Source: Methylophilus sp.
Lineage (GTDB): Bacteria; Pseudomonadota; Gammaproteobacteria; Burkholderiales; Methylophilaceae
Assembly: GCF_008015755.1 (NCBI RefSeq)
Contig: NZ_SSGF01000035.1
Span: forward strand, 1-49,216
Direction: 5' to 3'
Length of the DNA stretch: 49,216 nucleotides
The translations under genes and the position numbers were made by a program. Numbering within the stretch: the stretch's first letter is position 1; every line of letters starts with the position of its first letter. The notes under the pieces are model-generated. The model was not told where the DNA came from. It did no database searches and saw nothing but the letters and a program-made list of their open reading frames with translations. Positions 36,977-47,881 of this stretch are shown here, one piece after another.

Positions 36977-38266
36977 TTAGCGCTGATGCAGCGGCACAAA
37001 CTCTCTTCTTTCTGAGCCGACATATAGCTGGCGTGGGCGGCCGATTTTTTGCTCAGGGTCGGCATTCATTTCACACCATTGTGAAATCCAGCCAGCGGTA
37101 CGTGCCAGGGCAAAAATAGCGGTAAACATAGAGTTAGGAATGCCCATCGCACGCATGACGATGCCGCTGTAGAAGTCGACATTTGGATACAGTTTACGTG
37201 AGACGAAGTACTCGTCTTCGAGCGCGATTTTTTCCAGTTCCATGGCCAGTTTGAACATGGGGTCGTCATGCAGGCCAAGCTCGTTCAGCACTTCATGGCA
37301 GGTTTTACGCATGATGGAGGCGCGTGGGTCCATGTTGCGGTAAACACGGTGACCGAAGCCCATCAGGCGGAAGCTGTCAGTTTTGTCTTTCGCGCGCTTG
37401 ATGAATTCGCCAATACGGCTGACATCACCAATTTCTTCCAGCATGTTCAGTGTGGCCTCGTTGGCACCGCCATGGGATGGGCCCCAAAGCGAGGCGATAC
37501 CCGCAGCGATACAGGCAAACGGGTTGGCACCACTGGAGCCCACCAGGCGCACGGTGGAGGTGGAGGCATTTTGTTCATGGTCTGCGTGCAGCAGCAAGAT
37601 ACGCTCAAAGGCGCGTGCCAGAATCGGATTGGGCACATATTCTTCGCACGGCGTGGCGAACATCATGTGCATAAAGTTTTCTGCGTAGCCCAGCGTGTTT
37701 TTTGGGTACATGAATGGCTCGCCGATATTGTATTTGTAGCTCCAGGCGGCAATGGTCGGCACTTTGGCCAGCAGGCGCATGGCGGCTACTTTGCGTGATT
37801 CAGGGTCGGCGACGTTATTGTTGTCTGGATAGAAGGCTGCCATGGCGCCGACGACCGCAATCATGACGGCCATCGGGTGGGCGTCACGACGAAAACCACG
37901 AAACACGTTGCTCATCTGGTCATGCAGCATGGTGTGCTGGCGGATGGTGCCGACAAACGCTTCACGCTGTTGCAGGGTTGGTAACTCGCCATTGAGCAGC
38001 AGGTGTGAGACTTCGAGGAAATCACAGTTTTCCGCCAGTTGTTCAATCGGGTAGCCACGGTAATAAAGCAGACCTTGCTCACCATCAATAAAGGTAATGC
38101 CCGAGGTGCAGGCCGCGGTGGACATAAAGCCGGGGTCAAAGGTGAAGTAACCATGTTTGCCCAGGTTGCGGATGTCGATGACATCTGTGCCCAAACTGCC
38201 TTTTAAGACGGGCAATTCTATCGTCGTGCTGTCGTTGTCAAATGTAATGGTTGCTTTGGTAGCCAT
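36977..38266 (-). CDS. gltA: citrate synthase
   Basis: Enzyme of 429 residues condensing oxaloacetate and acetyl-CoA. It is the large, NADH-type (hexameric) class with an N-terminal beta domain. Catalytic histidines are in [12 protein letters not shown] and [14 protein letters not shown], and the aspartate lies in the [10 protein letters not shown] segment. AGAG sits before the ATG. In RuMP-cycle obligate methylotrophs the TCA cycle is usually incomplete and the enzyme is biosynthetic; that is from general knowledge, not this sequence. Confidence 0.97.
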   Translation of the reverse strand: MATKATITFDNDSTTIELPVLKGSLGTDVIDIRNLGKHGYFTFDPGFMSTAACTSGITFIDGEQGLLYYRGYPIEQLAENCDFLEVSHLLLNGELPTLQQREAFVGTIRQHTMLHDQMSNVFRGFRRDAHPMAVMIAVVGAMAAFYPDNNNVADPESRKVAAMRLLAKVPTIAAWSYKYNIGEPFMYPKNTLGYAENFMHMMFATPCEEYVPNPILARAFERILLLHADHEQNASTSTVRLVGSSGANPFACIAAGIASLWGPSHGGANEATLNMLEEIGDVSRIGEFIKRAKDKTDSFRLMGFGHRVYRNMDPRASIMRKTCHEVLNELGLHDDPMFKLAMELEKIALEDEYFVSRKLYPNVDFYSGIVMRAMGIPNSMFTAIFALARTAGWISQWCEMNADPEQKIGRPRQLYVGSERREFVPLHQR

Positions 38267-38430
38267 AACGTACTCTGTTTAAGTCTAGGTTGTATAAATT
38301 ATACGCAATCGTTTTTGAATATGGTGGCTTGTGCCGAAATGAGCCAGGAAAAGTTAAAAAATCGCTAGTTATCCTGCACCAGTTTAAATCAAAGGCTTAG
38401 TGCATTCGCACCGCTTTAGTGTCTTTTACG

Positions 38431-39558
38431 TTAGCGCGGGTAAATGGCACCCAGCACACGCGGACCTGCGGCCCCAGTGACGGCAGGCAGGTTGCCCGGC
38501 CGCTGATCTACGCAGCGTTGTGCCAGCCAGGCAAAAGCCACGGCTTCTACCCAGTCCACGCCGATGCCCAGGGCGTCTGTGCGTTGCACCGGCAAGCCAC
38601 ACAAGGTTTGCAATCTGTCGATCAAGGCCAGGTTGTGCGCACCACCGCCACACACATACACTGCTTGCGCCCCGCGGCAGTGTTGCTGTAATGCCTGGGC
38701 AATGCTCACGGCGGTGAGCTCCAGCAATGTGCGAGCGACATTTTGTGGGCTGTCAGCATGGGCTTGCGAGTGGGCGTCGAGCCAGGCTTGGTTAAACAGG
38801 TCGCGTCCGGTACTTTTGGGCGCAGGCAGCGCAAAATAGCCATCAGCCAGCATGGCGTTGAGCAAGGCTTGATTCACGCTGCCGCCAGCGGCCCACTGGC
38901 CGCCTGCATCATAGGTCTGGCCGGTGTGTTGCAGCGTCCAGGCGTCCATCAGCAGGTTGCCGGGGCCGGAATCAAATCCAATGACCTGGCCGTTAGGCGG
39001 TAAATCGCTCAGGTTGGCGATGCCACCGATATTGATCATCACGCGGTGTTGATCTGGCACGGCAAACAGTGCCTGGTGAAACGCAGGCACCAAGGGTGCA
39101 CCCTGGCCGCCAGCTGCCATATCCCGGCTGCGGAAATCTCCTACCACGCTAATGCCAGTGCGCTCAGCCAGGCGGGCGTGGTTGCCCAATTGCAGGGTAT
39201 AGGCCTCGCCGTTGGCGAGGTCGGGGCAGTGGCGTATGGTTTGCCCATGGCAGCCAATGGCCGTCACCGCTGCTGCAGAGATATTCGCTGTTTGTAGCAA
39301 TCCCTGTACGGCAGTGGCATACAAGTCAGCCAGGCGGTTAGACACCACGGCCGCAGTATGCAGTTCGTTAACGGCGGGTGTATGCAAATCGAGTAAGACT
39401 TGCCTGATTTCTGCCGGGTAGGGCAAAAAATACTGGCCTTGTTGCACCAGCTCTTCACCCTGTTGTGCGACCACTACGGCATCCACCCCATCCAGACTGG
39501 TACCAGACATCAAGCCAATAAATAGGCGGGGTTGAGTGGGGGTAGCGGCAAAATTCAT
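38431..39558 (-). CDS. anmK: anhydro-N-acetylmuramic acid kinase
   Basis: Kinase of 375 residues that opens and phosphorylates 1,6-anhydro-N-acetylmuramic acid released in peptidoglycan turnover, the product made by MltA-type enzymes. Family blocks: FIGLMSGTSLDGVDAVVV near residue 14, CHGQTIRHCP, NIGGIANLSDLP, GFDSGPGNLLMDAW and CGGGAHN. The ATG at 39558 is preferred to an in-frame GTG at 39576. It is divergent from tyrS. Confidence 0.95.
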   Translation of the reverse strand: MNFAATPTQPRLFIGLMSGTSLDGVDAVVVAQQGEELVQQGQYFLPYPAEIRQVLLDLHTPAVNELHTAAVVSNRLADLYATAVQGLLQTANISAAAVTAIGCHGQTIRHCPDLANGEAYTLQLGNHARLAERTGISVVGDFRSRDMAAGGQGAPLVPAFHQALFAVPDQHRVMINIGGIANLSDLPPNGQVIGFDSGPGNLLMDAWTLQHTGQTYDAGGQWAAGGSVNQALLNAMLADGYFALPAPKSTGRDLFNQAWLDAHSQAHADSPQNVARTLLELTAVSIAQALQQHCRGAQAVYVCGGGAHNLALIDRLQTLCGLPVQRTDALGIGVDWVEAVAFAWLAQRCVDQRPGNLPAVTGAAGPRVLGAIYPR

Positions 39559-39677
39559 AAGGTATAAGTGTAACACTGCTGATGCCTTGCTTACAGAAAT
39601 GCCCGGGATTACGTTAAAATAGCTGTTTTACTTTTATGGCGAAGTGCGCTGAAACCGTACCTCAAAAAAGACTCTTT

Positions 39678-40910
39678 ATGACAGACGTAAACCAAGCTTC
39701 AGCCGAAGCGCTTAGTCCAGACATCGTGAATGCACTGGCGATCATCAAGCGTGGCGCTGATGAGCTGTTGATCGAACAAGAGCTGATTGCAAAGCTGAAA
39801 ACCGGCAAACCGCTACGCGTGAAAGCGGGCTTTGACCCGACCGCACCAGATTTGCATCTGGGCCATACCGTGCTGATTAATAAATTGCGCCAGTTGCAGG
39901 ACCTGGGCCACCAGATTTTATTTCTGATTGGCGACTTTACCGGCATGATTGGCGACCCCACAGGGAAAAGTACCACGCGCCCGCCCTTGACCGTAGAGCA
40001 GGTGAAAATCAACGCCGATACTTATGCTGAGCAAGTGTTCAAGATTCTGGACCCGGCCAAAACCCAAATTGTGTTTAACTCAACTTGGTTAACCGATCTC
40101 GGGGCGGCAGGCATGATCAAGTTAGCGGCTAGCCACACGGTGGCGCGTATGCTGGAGCGTGATGATTTCTCCAAGCGCTTTAAAGGTAATCAGCCGATTG
40201 CGATTCACGAGTTTTTATACCCTTTATTGCAAGGCTATGACTCTGTGGCGTTGCAGGCTGATTTGGAGTTAGGCGGCACAGACCAGAAGTTTAACCTGCT
40301 CATGGGGCGTGAGTTGCAAAAGCAGGCCGGGCAGTCGCCACAATGTGTGCTCATGATGCCGCTCCTTGAAGGCCTGGACGGCGTCAATAAAATGTCCAAG
40401 TCTTTGGGCAATTACATCGGGATCAGCGAAGCGCCGGAGGCAATTTTTGCTAAAATCATGTCGATTTCTGATGATTTGATGTGGCGTTATATCGACTTGC
40501 TGTCATTTGCCACGCTGGAAACCATTGCCCAGTGGAAGGCGCAAGTGGCTGCTGGCGAGAATCCGCGCAATATCAAGGTTGGGTTTGCACAGGAAATCGT
40601 TGCCCGTTTTCATGGTGAGCCTGCGGCTGAGAAAGCCCTGCAAGACTTCCAGACACGCGCTAAAGGCGGCATTCCGGATGAGGTGCCTGAGGTGGAGGTG
40701 ACCATAGAAGGTGACACGATTGGCATCAGCCAGTTGCTCAAACAGGCAGGCCTGGTGGAGAGCAGCAGTGAAGCCATGCGCGCGGTCCAGCAGGGCGGCG
40801 TCAAGCTGGATAGCGTCAAGGTAGAAGATAAGAATCTGGCGCTGGCAAAAGGCGTCACGGTTGTCGCGCAGGTGGGTAAGCGCAAGTTTGCCAAAGTCAG
40901 CATTAAGTAA
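39678..40910 (+). CDS. tyrS: tyrosyl-tRNA synthetase
   Basis: Class I aminoacyl-tRNA synthetase of 410 residues. HIGH-type motif HLGH near residue 60, KMSKS near 230 and a C-terminal S4 RNA-binding domain. The start at 39678 gives the usual length; the frame could begin at 39636. It has the TyrRS type 2 (TyrZ-like) pattern [14 protein letters not shown] terminator shared with rpoN follows. Confidence 0.97.
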   Translation: MTDVNQASAEALSPDIVNALAIIKRGADELLIEQELIAKLKTGKPLRVKAGFDPTAPDLHLGHTVLINKLRQLQDLGHQILFLIGDFTGMIGDPTGKSTTRPPLTVEQVKINADTYAEQVFKILDPAKTQIVFNSTWLTDLGAAGMIKLAASHTVARMLERDDFSKRFKGNQPIAIHEFLYPLLQGYDSVALQADLELGGTDQKFNLLMGRELQKQAGQSPQCVLMMPLLEGLDGVNKMSKSLGNYIGISEAPEAIFAKIMSISDDLMWRYIDLLSFATLETIAQWKAQVAAGENPRNIKVGFAQEIVARFHGEPAAEKALQDFQTRAKGGIPDEVPEVEVTIEGDTIGISQLLKQAGLVESSSEAMRAVQQGGVKLDSVKVEDKNLALAKGVTVVAQVGKRKFAKVSIK

Positions 40911-40924
40911 AAGCGTTGATAAGT

Positions 40925-40951
40925 AAAAAGGCCGCATTTGCGGCCTTTTTT
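40925..40951. terminator. bidirectional terminator between tyrS and rpoN
   Basis: AAAAAGGCCGC-N4-GCGGCCTTTTTT, a perfect stem serving converging genes. Confidence 0.93.
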
Positions 40952-40954
40952 GTT

Positions 40955-42502
40955 TTAAAGCGATTTGCGTAAATTGGCTGGTGGAATACTCAGTGATTCG
41001 CGGTATTTGGCAATGGTGCGTCGCGCGACCACGATGCCTTGCTGCGCCAGCGTGTCAGTGATTTGATTGTCTGATAATGGTTTTTTCGGATTTTCTTCGG
41101 CCACCATTTGTTTAATCAGGGCGCGAATTGCAGTTGCCGAGCAGGAGCCACCAGCATCGGTGGCGACTGAACTGCCAAAGAAGTATTTCAACTCAAACAC
41201 ACCGCGCGGCGTGAGCATATACTTATGCGTAGTCACTCGTGAAACGGTACTTTCGTGCAAATCCAGCTCTTCGGCAATCTCGCGTAATACTAATGGCCGC
41301 ATGGCAATTTCGCCATGTTCAAAAAAGTTACGCTGGCGATCTACAATGGCTTGCGACACGCGCAAGATGGTAGAAAAGCGCTGCTGGATGTTTTTAATCA
41401 TCCACTTGGCTTCTTGCATCTGGCTTTGCAGGTATTGGCCAGAGCTTTCGCGGTTGCGCTTGAGGATGTCGGCATACAACTGGTTGATCCGCAGCTTGGG
41501 GATCACACCATCATTGAGCGACGCCATCCAGATGCCTTTGATTTTCTTGACCACCACATCGTGCTGGATAAAGTGGTCGTGACTAAAGGTCGCAAACTCG
41601 CTGCCGGGCTTGGGATTTTGCTGGCGGATCAGTGTTTGCGCGCCTTTGAGCGTGGTTTCATCGCAACTGAGCAGTTTGCGCAGTTTGACAAAGTCTTTAT
41701 TGGCCAGCAACGCCAGGTGCTCTTTGGCAATCGCCATCGCCGTGCGCAAATAAGGCGTGTCAGCAGGCAGCACTTGCAATTGCAGCACGATACATTCGCG
41801 CAGATCGCGCGCACCGACACCAATTGGATCCAGATTTTGAATCAGTTTAAGCGCGGTTTCCAGTTCCAGTAACTCGACTTCCAGTTCTGGCGGCAACAGG
41901 TCGACAATTTCCTGCAAATCCTGCTCAAGATAACCATCGTCATTAATGCCATCGAGCAAAAACTTCACCAGGTCCATGTCGCGTTTGGATAAATGCGCTA
42001 ATTGAATCTGGTTGATGAGATGTTCACGCAAGCTGATGTTGCTGGCGTCCTGGCGTGAGAAGTCGCTATCTTCATCGTCGAGGTTGTTGCGGCCTGCTTC
42101 ATCCCAGTTGCTGGTGCTGCCAAACTCTTCATAGTCGTCTTCAAATTCCGGCGGTGAAAACTCTTCATTCAGGTTTGGTTGTTCGCCTTCCGTGCCGCTT
42201 GTTTCGTCACGCAGTTCATCGCGCAGACTTTCTGCAGGCGGGGTGAGATCATTTTGGGTGGCGACATCGAAGGAACTTGCATCTACCGGCTCTGTGTCTG
42301 TCGAAGTAGTGGCCACAGGCGAGTTATCTTCAAACTCACCTTCTTCACCATCGGCCATTTCCAGCAGCGGATTTTCTTGCAGGATGGTTTCCAGCTCCTG
42401 ACTCAGCTCCAGCGTCGACAACTGTAACAGCCTGATAGACTGCTGCAACTGCGGGGTGAGCGCCAGATTTTGCGAAATACGTAATTGCAGGTTTTGCTTC
42501 AT
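40955..42502 (-). CDS. rpoN: RNA polymerase sigma-54 factor
   Basis: Sigma-54 of 515 residues. Region I is the glutamine/leucine-rich N-terminus (LALTPQLQQSIRLLQLS) contacted by AAA+ activators. An acidic region II spans roughly 55-150. The core-binding domain follows, then the DNA-binding HTH (HESTVSRVTTHKYM) and the C-terminal RpoN box (ARRTIAKYRESLSIP). It lies 6 bases after lptB in the lpt operon. The usual downstream hpf/ptsN genes are absent; tyrS converges instead. It would read the two sigma-54 promoters reported here. Confidence 0.98.
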   Translation of the reverse strand: MKQNLQLRISQNLALTPQLQQSIRLLQLSTLELSQELETILQENPLLEMADGEEGEFEDNSPVATTSTDTEPVDASSFDVATQNDLTPPAESLRDELRDETSGTEGEQPNLNEEFSPPEFEDDYEEFGSTSNWDEAGRNNLDDEDSDFSRQDASNISLREHLINQIQLAHLSKRDMDLVKFLLDGINDDGYLEQDLQEIVDLLPPELEVELLELETALKLIQNLDPIGVGARDLRECIVLQLQVLPADTPYLRTAMAIAKEHLALLANKDFVKLRKLLSCDETTLKGAQTLIRQQNPKPGSEFATFSHDHFIQHDVVVKKIKGIWMASLNDGVIPKLRINQLYADILKRNRESSGQYLQSQMQEAKWMIKNIQQRFSTILRVSQAIVDRQRNFFEHGEIAMRPLVLREIAEELDLHESTVSRVTTHKYMLTPRGVFELKYFFGSSVATDAGGSCSATAIRALIKQMVAEENPKKPLSDNQITDTLAQQGIVVARRTIAKYRESLSIPPANLRKSL

Positions 42503-42508
42503 AGCGGG

Positions 42509-43255
42509 TTACAGCCTAAAATTCTTGCCCAGATAGACTTCACGTACGCCTTCGTTCTGAATGATTTCGTCGGGCGTGCCAGCGGCAAACACGGCGCCTT
42601 CATTGACGATATAAGCCCGGTCACAAATATCCAGCGTTTCGCGTACGTTGTGGTCTGTAATTAAAATACCAATATTCTGGCTACTCAGGTAGCGAATGAT
42701 TTTTTGAATCTCAATCACCGCAATCGGGTCAATCCCGGCAAACGGTTCATCCAGCAAAATAAATTTAGGGTCTGTGGCCAGGCAGCGTGCGATTTCTACG
42801 CGGCGACGCTCTCCGCCCGACAAGCTCACTGCCTGGCTGTGGCGAATGTGCTGGATATGCAATTGATCCAGCAATGATTCCAGTCTTGCTTCACGCTCTT
42901 CGTCCGTGTAAGGACGGGTTTCCAGGATAGACAGAATATTGTCTGTCACCGTCATTTTGCGAAAAATAGACGCTTCTTGCGGCAGGTAAGCCAGGCCCAT
43001 GCGTGCACGTTCGTGCATGGGCGCGCGGCTCACGTCTGCTCCATTGAGGGTGATGCTGCCGTCATCGAGCGCAACCAGCCCGACAATCATATAAAAACTG
43101 GTGGTTTTACCTGCGCCATTGGGGCCAAGCAAGCCAATCACTTCGCCACTACGTAGCTCAAGGGTGGTGTTTTTAACGACGGTGCGGCCTTGATAGGTTT
43201 TTTTCAGGTGGCTGACACGTAAGTGATTATGATCTGTTGAAACAGTTGTCTGCAT
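42509..43255 (-). CDS. lptB: LPS export ATP-binding protein LptB
   Basis: ABC ATPase of 248 residues that powers LPS extraction from the inner membrane with LptFG. Walker [12 protein letters not shown], signature [16 protein letters not shown], Walker [14 protein letters not shown] and the switch histidine in [12 protein letters not shown] are intact. It is 11 bases downstream of lptA and 6 bases upstream of rpoN. Confidence 0.98.
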   Translation of the reverse strand: MQTTVSTDHNHLRVSHLKKTYQGRTVVKNTTLELRSGEVIGLLGPNGAGKTTSFYMIVGLVALDDGSITLNGADVSRAPMHERARMGLAYLPQEASIFRKMTVTDNILSILETRPYTDEEREARLESLLDQLHIQHIRHSQAVSLSGGERRRVEIARCLATDPKFILLDEPFAGIDPIAVIEIQKIIRYLSSQNIGILITDHNVRETLDICDRAYIVNEGAVFAAGTPDEIIQNEGVREVYLGKNFRL

Positions 43256-43266
43256 AAGGCCGGTCT

Positions 43267-43923
43267 TTAAGGTTGCGCTTTCGCGGGCTCGCTGTTGCTA
43301 TCGCTAGGTGCGGGCTCGACTTTGATTTGCAGTGAGCGGTTCATGCGCAGCCCTTGCTGTGAGGTTGGCTTGTTATCAATCACCGGCGGCGTGGTTTTGT
43401 TCTTGGGTTGAATCGTCGCTTTGACGCGGCTACCCGCCGTGCCGTTAGGATTGGCTTTGGTGCCACCAATGACTTCGGCATATTCTGCATTGGCGTCATA
43501 GCTGATATAGTCGCCGGTGACGACATCTTCACCGCGTTTGACCCAGGCATTGGTATAGAGTTGGACTTTGTCCATGCGTGCGTTGTACTCAATGCGCTGG
43601 CCGCTGCCTTGCATCCATTCGTTTTTACCGGTGCGTTTTTGCTTGAAAGTGGTTGGGTTGCCGGTGCAGGTGCTGTGCTGAAAGCCATCCTGATCTTCAC
43701 GCACAATCATTTTGTCTGCCTTGATTTGCAGCGTGCCCTGGTTGAGGATCACATTGCCAGTATAGATGCTGATTTTTTTGGCATCGTTTACTGTCACGGT
43801 GTCCGCTTCCAGTTCTATCGGCTGGTCGCGGTCTGACTCTTCAGCCAGCGCGCTGCTTGACCACTGTAAAAGTGCCAGTAAGGCCAAGCAGGTGGCAAAA
43901 AATAATGGCTTGTGCGTGTTCAA
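43267..43923 (-). CDS. lptA: LPS transport periplasmic protein LptA
   Basis: Periplasmic bridge protein of 218 residues with a signal peptide ending near SSALA. The OstA-type beta-jelly-roll is recognised by [37 protein letters not shown] and the GQRIEYNA segment. The start appears to be TTG at 43923 with GGAG 7 bases upstream, a rare codon choice that may limit translation. The proline/serine-rich C-terminal 50 residues are longer than in E. coli. Confidence 0.94.
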   Translation of the reverse strand: MNTHKPLFFATCLALLALLQWSSSALAEESDRDQPIELEADTVTVNDAKKISIYTGNVILNQGTLQIKADKMIVREDQDGFQHSTCTGNPTTFKQKRTGKNEWMQGSGQRIEYNARMDKVQLYTNAWVKRGEDVVTGDYISYDANAEYAEVIGGTKANPNGTAGSRVKATIQPKNKTTPPVIDNKPTSQQGLRMNRSLQIKVEPAPSDSNSEPAKAQP

Positions 43924-43938
43924 CTCATTTCTCCAGAA

Positions 43939-44571
43939 TCAACGGCCCTTGTGACTGCCCGCTTTGGCAGGCGCTGCCGGGCTTGCCGCTTTTGCGGCGA
44001 CAGGTGCGCGCACATAATGCACGTGCACCCGATTAAATAATTGCATGGTGCCTGCCTTGTTATCAAAGCGCATGCCGGTACCGGTAATCACCGTTGCCGG
44101 TTGCTGGCGGATCGTCACTGGCAAATCGGTGTAGGCCAGGTCGGTATCTGGCTCCAGTGTTAAATGCTCGGTTTGTAATTGCATTTCTGGCTTGGCCAGC
44201 GTGCCCTGGCGGATCACCTTGACCTGTTTGTTAAACTCAACCAGTTTACCATTGGCGGAGACTTTGCCATGCTGGCCATAAATTTGCGTATAGGGCTTGT
44301 CCTGCCCAAATTGAGTGAAACGCGGGCGTTGCAATTCAGTGTATTCATTATCCGGAAAGTGGCGCATTTCTGCGGCCGCCAGCACGTATTTGGTAGTGCC
44401 GGTGGCATCGGTACGTGTGCTGACAAAGTTGTATAGCATGTAATCCGGGTCGTGACGGTTTAATCGACTTAAGCTTATGCCCTGCTCTTGAACGATCTGG
44501 TTAATCCAGAATGTCAGCAGCGCCAAAAACAGCATTAACGCAATCGGCAATAAAATCGGGTGTTTAAGCAT
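43939..44571 (-). CDS. lptC: LPS export protein LptC
   Basis: Bitopic inner-membrane protein of 210 residues with one N-terminal helix (ILLPIALMLFLALLTFWI) and a periplasmic jelly-roll domain. The segments GTTKYVLAAAEMRHFPD, ISANGKLVEFNKQVKVIR-like repeat and AYTDLPVTIRQQPATVITG are typical. It lies 24 bases after kdsD. The alanine/lysine-rich tail is unusual but short. Confidence 0.9.
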   Translation of the reverse strand: MLKHPILLPIALMLFLALLTFWINQIVQEQGISLSRLNRHDPDYMLYNFVSTRTDATGTTKYVLAAAEMRHFPDNEYTELQRPRFTQFGQDKPYTQIYGQHGKVSANGKLVEFNKQVKVIRQGTLAKPEMQLQTEHLTLEPDTDLAYTDLPVTIRQQPATVITGTGMRFDNKAGTMQLFNRVHVHYVRAPVAAKAASPAAPAKAGSHKGR

Positions 44572-44595
44572 GCGAGAGTTCCGGGGGCAATACGT

Positions 44596-45597
44596 CTAAA
44601 CGACTTTCGCCTTGAGTAAATCATGCATATTAAATGCGCCCACTAGTTGCTGTTGCTCATTCACTGCCATAAATCCATTAATTTTATACTGCTCCATCAG
44701 GTTGACTGCTTCCACCGCCATTTGTTGCGTGCCTAATAAGCGAGGCTGCGTATTCATGACTGATTTAATCGATTGTTGGGTATTGGTGTCGCCTTGCATA
44801 AACAGGCGACGCAAGTCACCGTCGGTAAACACGCCGATCGGTCGCTGCGCACTGTCTACAATCGCGGTAAAACCCATGCCTTTGCTCGAAATCTGTGCAA
44901 TGGCTTCTTGTACGGTGCCATGCTCGCTGATGGACGGGATCGCATCGCCCGTGCGCATGACATCTTTAATTCTGACCAGTAATCGTCTGCCCAGGCTACC
45001 ACCTGGATGCGAGCGGGCAAAGTCTTCGGCGGTAAATTCACGTAAGTCTAGTACGCACAAGGCCAGGGCGTCGCCTAACGCTAGCGCAGCCGTGGTGCTG
45101 GCAGTGGGTGCCAGCCCCAGCGGGCAGGCTTCGTGGCTCACGGCCGCGCTCAAATGCACGTCTGACTCGCGCGACAAGGTTGAGTCTTCGCTACCGGTAA
45201 TGCTTAAAATGCGGGCACCGATACGGCGGATGGCTGGCAAAATATTGATGATTTCATCACTCTCGCCGGAGTTGGAGAGTGCAATGACGACATCCTCTGC
45301 CGTAATCATGCCCAGGTCGCCATGGCTGGCTTCTGCCGGATGCATGAAAAACGCCGGGGTGCCGGTGCTGGCCAGCGTGGCAGCAATTTTGCCACCGATG
45401 TGGCCAGACTTGCCCATGCCGGTGACAACGACGCGGCCGTGGCAACTGAGAATCATGCTGACAGCCGCCTCAAACTGGCTGCCGATGCGGTCTGCCAGTT
45501 GACGGATTTCATCTGCCTCGTGCAGCAGAATGCCTCGTGCACGTGTCACGATGTCTGGACTTTTCACGAGGTGGACACTTGATTTTGCTGTGTTCAT
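44596..45597 (-). CDS. kdsD: arabinose-5-phosphate isomerase (KdsD/KpsF family)
   Basis: Enzyme of 333 residues that converts ribulose 5-phosphate to arabinose 5-phosphate for Kdo, the inner sugar of LPS. An N-terminal SIS domain (VVVTGMGKSGHIGGKIAATL, HPAEASHGDLGMI, ALSNSGESDEI) is followed by two CBS domains. In many proteobacteria kdsC follows, but here lptC comes next. Confidence 0.96.
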   Translation of the reverse strand: MNTAKSSVHLVKSPDIVTRARGILLHEADEIRQLADRIGSQFEAAVSMILSCHGRVVVTGMGKSGHIGGKIAATLASTGTPAFFMHPAEASHGDLGMITAEDVVIALSNSGESDEIINILPAIRRIGARILSITGSEDSTLSRESDVHLSAAVSHEACPLGLAPTASTTAALALGDALALCVLDLREFTAEDFARSHPGGSLGRRLLVRIKDVMRTGDAIPSISEHGTVQEAIAQISSKGMGFTAIVDSAQRPIGVFTDGDLRRLFMQGDTNTQQSIKSVMNTQPRLLGTQQMAVEAVNLMEQYKINGFMAVNEQQQLVGAFNMHDLLKAKVV

Positions 45598-45828
45598 GGC
45601 GAGTTAGTATAGCAAGTGACGCCCCCGGCAAGAAAGCAAAACACCGCTTTTTTGCGGATTTTTTATTAACGGGCACATTTTTTGCATAAAACAGTGTTTT
45701 GTGGCAGGATGCATCATCCTGAAACACAAGTGTTTTAGAATATATCACTGACTATTCGTCATAAATAGATTGTTTACTGACCGACACGCATCTGCCCGGT
45801 CTGACATTAATGCTTTTAGAATTTTTGC

Positions 45829-47805
45829 ATGTTTGATTCCCTGATCCATTTATTACTACTGTTAACCAGCTCGGTGTTTGCCGTCGGGTTATTCCGTATC
45901 CTGGGGTTGCCCGCCATGCTGGCATACTTCATGATCGGCATCGTACTTGGCCCGCACGCCCTGGGCTTGCTCGAAGATGAAGAGAGTGGTCGTCAGGTGG
46001 CCGAATTCGGCATCGTATTCCTGATGTTTAGCATCGGCCTGGAATTCAGCCTGCCTAAGCTCTATGCCATGCGTAAAACCCTGTTTGGGCTGGGCGGTGG
46101 CCAGGTGGTGCTGACCTTGTTGGCCAGCCTCGTCCTCGGTAAGTTAGCCGGACTCAGCCTGACTTCGGCCTTTATTATTGGTGCGGCGATCACCATGTCG
46201 TCGACCGCCATTGTGTCCAAAATCCTCATGGAGCGGGTCGATTTAAACTCAAGGCATGGCCGCTTGAGTATCGGCGTGTTGTTATTTCAAGACCTGGCGG
46301 TGATCCCGATTCTGGTGCTGATCCAGACACTGGGCTCGCACAGCGATAACTGGCTGGATGTGCTGGGGTTGACCTTGTTCAAGTCCTCCATCCTGCTGTT
46401 TTTGCTGTTCAAATTTGGCAAAAACATCCTCAACTTCTGGTTTGAGCTGGTGGCCAAACAGCGCTCACGTGAGCTGTTTGTGCTTAATGTGCTGATGGTG
46501 ACCTTGCTGATGGCCGCGGCGACTAACTTTGTTGGTTTATCGTATGCCTTGGGTGCGTTTGTCGCCGGTATGCTGATTTCAGAAACCAAATACCGCTACC
46601 AGGTGGAGTCAGACATTGCGCCGTTCCGCGATATATTGCTGGGACTGTTCTTTATCAGTGTCGGTATGTTGCTGAACGTCTCTGTGCTGGTTGAGCATAT
46701 CGGCCTGATCATTTTGCTGCTGATTTTGTTCCTGGTGTTCAAGATCGGCCTCATTGCACTGTTAACCAAGTTCTACGGCTTTGAAATGGGCGTCGGCGTC
46801 CGCACCGGGATTATTCTGGGTCAGGCAGGCGAGTTTAGCTTTGTGGTGCTGGCGCTGGGCCTGCAAACCAACCTGATTGATGGCGACTCCTTGCAACTGG
46901 TGTTGTCGGTGGCCGTACTGTCTATGCTGGTCGCGCCGTTTATTATTCAAAAAAACGGGCGGATTGCGCGTGCACTGGTCAAAAGTTATAGCCGCAATAG
47001 CATCAAAGTGGTGGATACCATTCAGGAACATAGCCAGGATTTACGCGACCATGTGATTATTTGCGGCTATGGCCGTAGCGGCCAATACCTGGGGCGTTTT
47101 TTGCGTGAAGAAAATATCCCGTATGTCGCGCTGGATATGGATGCCAGCCGCGTGCAAGAGGCCGCTTCTGCCGGTGAAAATGTGATTTACGGCGATGCCG
47201 GACGGCGCTCGGTGCTGGAAGCCGCTGGCCTGGCCAGAGCCAAGGCCGTCATCATCAGTTATGCGGAAACACGCGGCACCATGAAGGTGCTACATGTGAT
47301 TCAGGAGCGTAACCCTAGCCTGCCGGTGATTGTGCGTACGCACGATGACAGTGAAATGGATGCACTGAGAGACGCGGGTGCCGCCGAAGTGGTGCCAGAA
47401 ATCCTCGAAGGTAGCCTGATGCTGGCCTCGCATGCGCTGGTGACTTTGGGCATTCCGCTCAACCGGGTGGTGAAACGCATCCGCTTGTTCCGTGAAGAGC
47501 GCTATAAAATGTTCAAAGGCTACTTCCGCGGCGTCAGTGATGCCGATACGGCTACTGCCTCACTGCCGCAGTTGCACTCGGTGGAAGTGTATAAGAATTT
47601 CTATGCACACGGCCTGCGACTGGACCATATTCCGTTCGGTGATTTTGCTGTTGAGGTCAAGCAGTTACGTCGCCCGAATATGCCCGAGCCAATCGCGCCC
47701 AGGGACGACATTATGCTAAATGAAGGCGATATCCTGGTATTGCTGGGCAGTAATGCCGCCTTGATTGCAATGGAAGTCTATTTGATTTCCGGACGCAAAC
47801 CGTAA
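45829..47805 (+). CDS. Kef-type cation:proton antiporter with RCK domain (CPA2 family)
   Basis: Membrane protein of 658 residues: about 12 hydrophobic segments (residues 1-385), then a TrkA-N nucleotide-binding domain with HVIICGYGRSGQYLGRFL near 405, and a TrkA-C domain at the end. The Kef/YbaL type exchanges K+ (or Na+) for protons. The membrane motif SIGLEFSLPKL and GQAGEFSFVVLALG are characteristic. No KefF/KefG-type partner is adjacent. Upstream is divergent kdsD. Ion choice cannot be read. Confidence 0.92.
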   Translation: MFDSLIHLLLLLTSSVFAVGLFRILGLPAMLAYFMIGIVLGPHALGLLEDEESGRQVAEFGIVFLMFSIGLEFSLPKLYAMRKTLFGLGGGQVVLTLLASLVLGKLAGLSLTSAFIIGAAITMSSTAIVSKILMERVDLNSRHGRLSIGVLLFQDLAVIPILVLIQTLGSHSDNWLDVLGLTLFKSSILLFLLFKFGKNILNFWFELVAKQRSRELFVLNVLMVTLLMAAATNFVGLSYALGAFVAGMLISETKYRYQVESDIAPFRDILLGLFFISVGMLLNVSVLVEHIGLIILLLILFLVFKIGLIALLTKFYGFEMGVGVRTGIILGQAGEFSFVVLALGLQTNLIDGDSLQLVLSVAVLSMLVAPFIIQKNGRIARALVKSYSRNSIKVVDTIQEHSQDLRDHVIICGYGRSGQYLGRFLREENIPYVALDMDASRVQEAASAGENVIYGDAGRRSVLEAAGLARAKAVIISYAETRGTMKVLHVIQERNPSLPVIVRTHDDSEMDALRDAGAAEVVPEILEGSLMLASHALVTLGIPLNRVVKRIRLFREERYKMFKGYFRGVSDADTATASLPQLHSVEVYKNFYAHGLRLDHIPFGDFAVEVKQLRRPNMPEPIAPRDDIMLNEGDILVLLGSNAALIAMEVYLISGRKP

Positions 47806-47881
47806 GACAATACACGCCTCGTGTCCTGGCAGCTTACACATCGTCCTGTCAGGCTTTTCATGCTATTTCAGAAAAAATCTT

